Assembly (NCBI GenBank): GCA_008690995.1
Contig: VRMN01000013.1
Span: 248,001-312,000 of the forward strand
DNA from: Porphyridium purpureum
Lineage: Eukaryota > Rhodophyta > Bangiophyceae > Porphyridiales > Porphyridiaceae
Direction: 5' to 3'
DNA length: 64,000 nucleotides
Shown: positions 59,374 through 64,000 of the stretch, piece by piece
Layout of the letters: each line of letters begins with the position of its first letter
Numbering within the stretch: the first letter of the stretch is position 1
The notes under the pieces: generated by a model
What the model was told of the DNA's origin: nothing
Seen by the model: the letters and a program-made list of their open reading frames with translations, nothing else
Database searches by the model: none
Program-made: the position numbers and the translations under genes

Positions 59374-62300
59374 ATGTCACGCTGCGTTGCACACTGCTGC
59401 CGATATTCGTGTGGTTTATGGCGCGAATGCCGTCTCAGACTAGATGACAGACAGGATGCGCGAGCGATCGAGTCACTATGGACTGTTGAGGTTCGTGCAC
59501 GCCTATACGCGCGGAGAAATCGGCCCAATAGGGTCTGTATGGAATGGAGACAGATGTATTTGCGCGACGATTTACCATGTCACGCGAGCGCGTGCGACGC
59601 ATGCGCAACGCTGCCGGAGTACGGCGCTGCGTTGGGTCGCATCTCGGCGTCGGTGGCCGTGTGCTTTGTTCCAGACGCGTTGGTACTCTTGTACCAAATG
59701 GATTTACTTGAGAGCGATGTGTCGCCGCTCATGGACGAACTGCTCCTTCTCCAGAGCGTGCTTAGCGCGGTTCTGACGCGCTCGGCCAAGATGTGGGTGC
59801 GTGCACGTGATTTGACAACGGGTGAAAAGAGCACGGCCCTGTCGGACGAGCAGATGGGCTGGTCTGGTTCCGCCGCTCTAAAACGAAAGCTCAAGCTGTA
59901 GAAAGGAAGAGGAAGCAGTTTGCGCTCTTCTCGAACGAGCATCACGTCCATACTTACTTGGATCGACTCCCGCACGAGTCTGACATTGAATATGACCGTA
60001 GACGGCTCACAGAGACCGTCAAGTTTCTCCGAACGCATTGGCAACCCTTCGGCCTCATCCCGATAATCCTAACGAATAGTGTGGCGTTTGAGCGTGAAGC
60101 TCCGGTCAAGTATGGCGGCGACGTGACGGTCATGTCGATACGCACCCTGGTAGACAAGTACTCAAAACGATACTCGCGATTGGTCGAGCTGTGCGCATTA
60201 GGGAACGCAGAGGATGATGAGGCCCTTGAGGAGGAAGGCGGTGAGCTCGACGACGAGGAGCTATTATCCAAAAAACGCCGTACGCTTTTCGCAGAGCACA
60301 TCTCGGAACTTGCAGCTTTAGAAGGGCTTCAGTCGGGCCGCTATGTGGAAGGCACGTTTCGCTCTAGTCCTTATAACCTCCTTGAGGCGTCTGTGTCGGT
60401 CGCACTCCATAAGAAGTCAAATCCTGATGACCGGACCACCATCATGCTCATTGGAAAAAGCAGTCACAACCGCGCATTTGACGGCGACCGCGTGGTAATC
60501 GAGCTGCTTGATCGCAGCGAGTGGAAAACGGTTTCTGATCGTATTGTGGAGCAGGAGGCAGCACAGGACAAGGAAAGTGACGATGGCGATACGAACGGCA
60601 TCTCGCATGATCAAGTTCGCAAGGATGCCACGCCATCGGGCCGCGTGGTACGAGTCAGCCAGCGAAAGTGGCAGTCATGTAGTGGTTCGCTGCAACAATC
60701 TTCGCATTCCGGAGGAGGCAACGCTCTTTTTGTTCCGGCGGATCGAAAGATTCCTTTGGTTCGTGTTCTGTCGGCGAGAATCCGAAATCTTTTCGAAAAG
60801 CGATTGATTGTTGCTGTCGATAGTTGGAGCCGGTTTAGCGCAAATCCTTCAGGTCATGTGGTGCAGGAGATTGGCAGCAGTGGCGATAAGAATGCGGAAA
60901 CTGAAGTAATTCTCATAGAGAGTAGCGTACCGCACCGCAAGTTCAGCAAGGCCGCACTGGACTGCTTGCCTGACGGAGAAAAGTGGGCGGTGTCGGAGGA
61001 GCACATCCACAAACGCTGGGATTTAAAAAGCAAACCCATCGCCAGTGTGGACCCGCCGGAATGTACTGACATTGACGACGCTCTGCATTGCGTCAGTTTG
61101 CCTGATGGCGAGGGATATGAAGTGGGGATCCACATCGCCGATGTCACTGCGTTTGTGCAGCACGGAAGCGCTCTAGATATGGAAGCCGCTGAGCGCGGGA
61201 CCACGGTTTACCTCGTTGACCGACGCTTCGAAATGCTGCCCGCGATGCTAACATCCAACTTTTGTTCTCTTGTTGGAGGAGTGGAGCGGCTCGCCTTCTC
61301 GGTGATTTTGGTGATGGACAAGGACGCCAACGTGTTATCAGCCGAGTTTGGGCGCTCTGTGATCAAATCACGGCGCGCAATGACGTACGAACAGGCACAG
61401 AACATGCTCGATGGAATTCGGTCTAAACGCGATCACGCTGACGAGTTGGGAAATTCTCTGTTGGGGCTCGCGTCGCTCGCTGAGAAACTTCGGCAAAGAC
61501 GCACCGACGCCGGAGCTCTGTCGTTGGCGTCGCCTGAAGTCTCTTTTGAGTTAGAGGCTGAGACAAACGATGTGACTGATGTGAAGTTCTACCAAATCCG
61601 CGAGACAAATAAGATGGTCGAGGAGTTTATGTTGCTTTCAAACATTCAGGTGGCGGAAAAGATTCTGAAGCATTTCCCGAAATGCAGCCTGCTGCGACAC
61701 CACCCGAAACCGACAGATGAGATGTTTGAGCCGCTGCTGAAAACGGCGGCGGCTTACGGCATCGAGTTGGACGTGTCTAGCAACAAAACACTGAATGAAT
61801 CGCTGAATCGCGTCGAGCTCGCGTTTGGAAAGAAGGATCCGTACCTCTCGACGCTTCTCCGCATGTTGACCACATGGCGCATGTCACAAGCGGTCTACTT
61901 CAGTTCTGGCGAGCTAGGATATTCGGACTACTTGCACTATGGCCTTGCAGCACCTGTGTGCACACATTTCACCTCACCGATTCGGCGCTACGCGGATGTG
62001 ATTGTCCATCGACAACTGCAGGCATGCATCGGCTACTCGGCGTTACCAGAGGTGCTGTACGATTCGAAGCACATTAAGGGGTTTTCCAATGTGATGAATG
62101 AGCTTAACCGCAGCGCACAATATGCACCGCGTAAATCAGTCCACTTGCACACGCTGATGTTCTTTCGGCACAAGGCGATGCGACAGCAAGCGCGCACTGC
62201 GCGCATGCAGAGAATAGCCTGGTAGGTTTGATCTCCACAGCCAGACTGGAGGGAATTCTGTACTTGGATGAGAAGCGCACGCAACGTCTCGCGCACGGTG

Positions 62301-62410
62301 GCCATTCGGTTCAGTACGAGCAGGGTAGTGAATCAATGTCATGCAGACGGTTGACGTGATAGTGTCAGTCGACAAGGTTCCTGACCGTGAAGGCCGCGTC
62401 GAGTTCCAGT
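59374..62410 (+). CDS. DIS3/RRP44-like exoribonuclease with frame breaks and eroded PIN domain
   Basis: The N-terminal part (to 59901) carries YLRDDLPCHASACDAC and VPDALVLLYQMDLLE, matching the DIS3 CR3 motif and PIN start. A frame change between about 59820 and 59920 leads to FALFSNEHHVHTYLDRLPHE and on. The catalytic RNB domain is intact in one 755-codon frame to 62225: VDPPECTDIDDALH near 61048, EVGIHIADVTAFV, YLVDRRFEMLP and HFTSPIRRYADVIVHRQLQ. Two more frame changes near 62205 and 62340 are needed to read the S1 end (LISTARLEGILYLDE; VDVIVSVDKVPDREG). In the PIN part the acids equivalent to human Glu97 and Asp171 are Ala and Ser, so endonuclease activity is unlikely. Introns, sequence errors or a decaying extra copy could explain the breaks. 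Confidence 0.75.
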
Positions 62411-63063
62411 TTGCATAACCTGAGAATGGCTAATCAAGTAATGGGTTTCGCGCCGGGCTGTGCTTGCAGTGATATTAGTTTGTGTCTCTCTGTCACGGGC
62501 CTGGCTTTTGACTTGTTTCGCAACGCAAAACTCAGTGATTGATGCTGTTTCAGCGGCCTTCCTGCCGAAGCAGCTCTCTTCTTTTGCCTGAGGACCAGCT
62601 GTCTCTCGGCGTCGGCATGACATGAGACTTCCTACTTCTTAAGTACTTCACGCTGCACAATTCGTATTCGATCTGCCTCTTGTCGCAAATTAGAACCCAC
62701 CTGTGCGTCCGACACTATCTGTGAAAATGAATCGCTGCCCTCTTCGCTTCCATCAAACCTTGTTTCGATTTTTCTCTTGCAGACATGACTACGAGAGCAT
62801 GTTTAGTACACAGCAGCGCGGTGTTGCTTCTTAGAATGCACGTGGGCGAGTCTGCGTGTGTGCGAAAGTGCGTTCAAACACGCTAGAATACAGGGACTCT
62901 GCGCACGTGGAGTGTGCGCTTGCGTCACCCACCGTTTCTAACAGAGAAACCCGGTGCACGCCAGTCGATCTGACAGTCCAATCAAGTGCCATCTAACGCG
63001 CGTGAAGGCAACGGAAAGAGAGGGCCTTCTTCCTGAAGAACGTCGCACGATATATCGCCGAGG
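62411..63063. other. Intergenic, no supported gene
   Basis: About 650 bp between the DIS3-like gene and the frame at the right edge. Short overlapping frames only. Confidence 0.45.
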
Positions 63064-64000
63064 ATGCCGAAAACCAAGTACACGCACAAGCACTCGAAAG
63101 AAAAGCGGCCCCAGAGGTACCGAAAATATGCTCAACATACAAGAGACGTACATGAAGCGGGACGGTCAAGACGCGGCGACGTACATTCAGCGCTGCCAGC
63201 ACCCAGCTCGACATCACGGTCGGGTGAAGCAGCGCTTGCGTTGGTCACGGAACCACAGCGTGTCGCTTGTGTACATTGCGGAATAAGGGGTTCACACGAT
63301 GGGCCATATGAATCTATTGTGGCGGAACGGCACGAATCTGGTCTATGCCCCCATGAAGCTACACTATCAGACGATGGCTCCGCTCCAGCACCCTTATCAG
63401 GCGCCCGTAGTGCGCTTCTACGGGACGCAGATACATTCCAACAGAGAACAGGGCATGGTCCAAGTTGTATGACCGGACCGGTAGCTCGAATTGGTAGTAC
63501 AAACGAACGAAGAACAATGGATGCAGACAACACTTTCGCTGCACGATCTGACGACACAATGGAAATATTCGAGTATCCACAAGAAAATTCCCGTCCTAAT
63601 TCTGACGAAGAGGATTACTTGCCCGAGCTGCCCGAATCTGAAGACGAATTTCAGGCACCTGAAGAAGCAATGAGCGACGACATACGCTTATTTAACGCCA
63701 TTGCGAATCAGCGGACGACGGAGTTTGAACGAGCACTTGCCTCGGTGCCGGATGCAACGACTTATGCGGAGCGTCATGTTCTTCGAAGGCAGAGCGCAGA
63801 CAATTTCTGCCGGGAGATAGAGCTGGCGTGGACAGAAAGTATTCCTGATAGTGCTCGTCAAGGTAATTTTGCTGCAAATATGACTGCGGCTGATACAGAA
63901 CAAATCTGCGGGAATGCAGATCTAAGCTTTCTTGAGCTTGAGCTCACGAAATTTCGTATCGAGATTGAGCAGTGTCTGCGCCAGTCAAGTGGTTTCATCT
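63064..64000 (+). CDS. Unrecognised protein, N-terminal part, runs off the window
   Basis: A frame open from 63037 to the last base, with its first ATG at 63064, gives at least 312 residues and no stop. The start is strongly basic (PKTKYTHKHSKEKRPQRYRK). One CxxCG motif (VACVHCGIRGSHDGP) lies near residue 70, possibly half of a zinc site. A second ATG at 63517 begins an acidic section (EDYLPELPESEDEFQAPEEA), followed by helical, Glu-rich sequence. Basic and Cys-containing N-termini followed by acidic linkers occur in some transposases and chromatin proteins; nothing here decides between them. The missing C-terminus should hold any catalytic domain. Confidence 0.5.
   Translation, partial: MPKTKYTHKHSKEKRPQRYRKYAQHTRDVHEAGRSRRGDVHSALPAPSSTSRSGEAALALVTEPQRVACVHCGIRGSHDGPYESIVAERHESGLCPHEATLSDDGSAPAPLSGARSALLRDADTFQQRTGHGPSCMTGPVARIGSTNERRTMDADNTFAARSDDTMEIFEYPQENSRPNSDEEDYLPELPESEDEFQAPEEAMSDDIRLFNAIANQRTTEFERALASVPDATTYAERHVLRRQSADNFCREIELAWTESIPDSARQGNFAANMTAADTEQICGNADLSFLELELTKFRIEIEQCLRQSSGFI

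Overview
The window reads as nuclear DNA of a unicellular photosynthetic eukaryote, most likely a red microalga close to Porphyridium. Reasons: large, mostly intron-free reading frames on both strands; few short introns; a plastid-type sigma factor; a chloroplast-type glutamyl endopeptidase; a carotenoid cleavage dioxygenase; a Toc-type import protein; a plant-type phosphofructokinase; and three secreted sulfotransferase-like genes, which suits an alga that makes sulfated polysaccharides. The species is an inference. Starts given here are the first plausible ATG, even where the frame stays open upstream.

0.5-20.6 kb is gene-dense: a nuclease/RNase H-like/SF1 helicase divergent from a SUV3-like RNA helicase (129 bp apart); a YqgF-like protein with altered catalytic residues; an acyltransferase-3/SGNH membrane protein; TenA divergent from a carotenoid oxygenase (75 bp apart); an E2F factor; and a secreted protein with a hedgehog-type Hint domain.

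20.6-29.4 kb is a tandem triplication. Each unit carries a secreted sulfotransferase-like gene plus conserved non-coding flank, separated by G-rich and CA-rich simple repeats.

29.4-50.3 kb is again gene-dense: NCA2-like mitochondrial protein, short-chain reductase, a histidine phosphatase with one clear intron, a Golgi-type glycosyltransferase that needs splicing or frame changes, an ARM-repeat protein, a Toc-like pseudo-GTPase, phosphofructokinase, glutamyl endopeptidase, sigma factor and ArfGAP.

From about 50.8 kb the texture changes: AT-richer, few genes, a lone Ty1/copia-like gag frame, decayed copia-like relics, a 758-codon orphan frame, a DIS3-like exoribonuclease gene with several frame breaks and an eroded PIN domain, and an unrecognised frame running off the right edge. 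The first part is an organelle and metabolism gene cluster with divergent promoters; the last part is a decaying, repeat-rich block. The octamer CACTGTAC recurs in intergenic DNA upstream of many of the genes.
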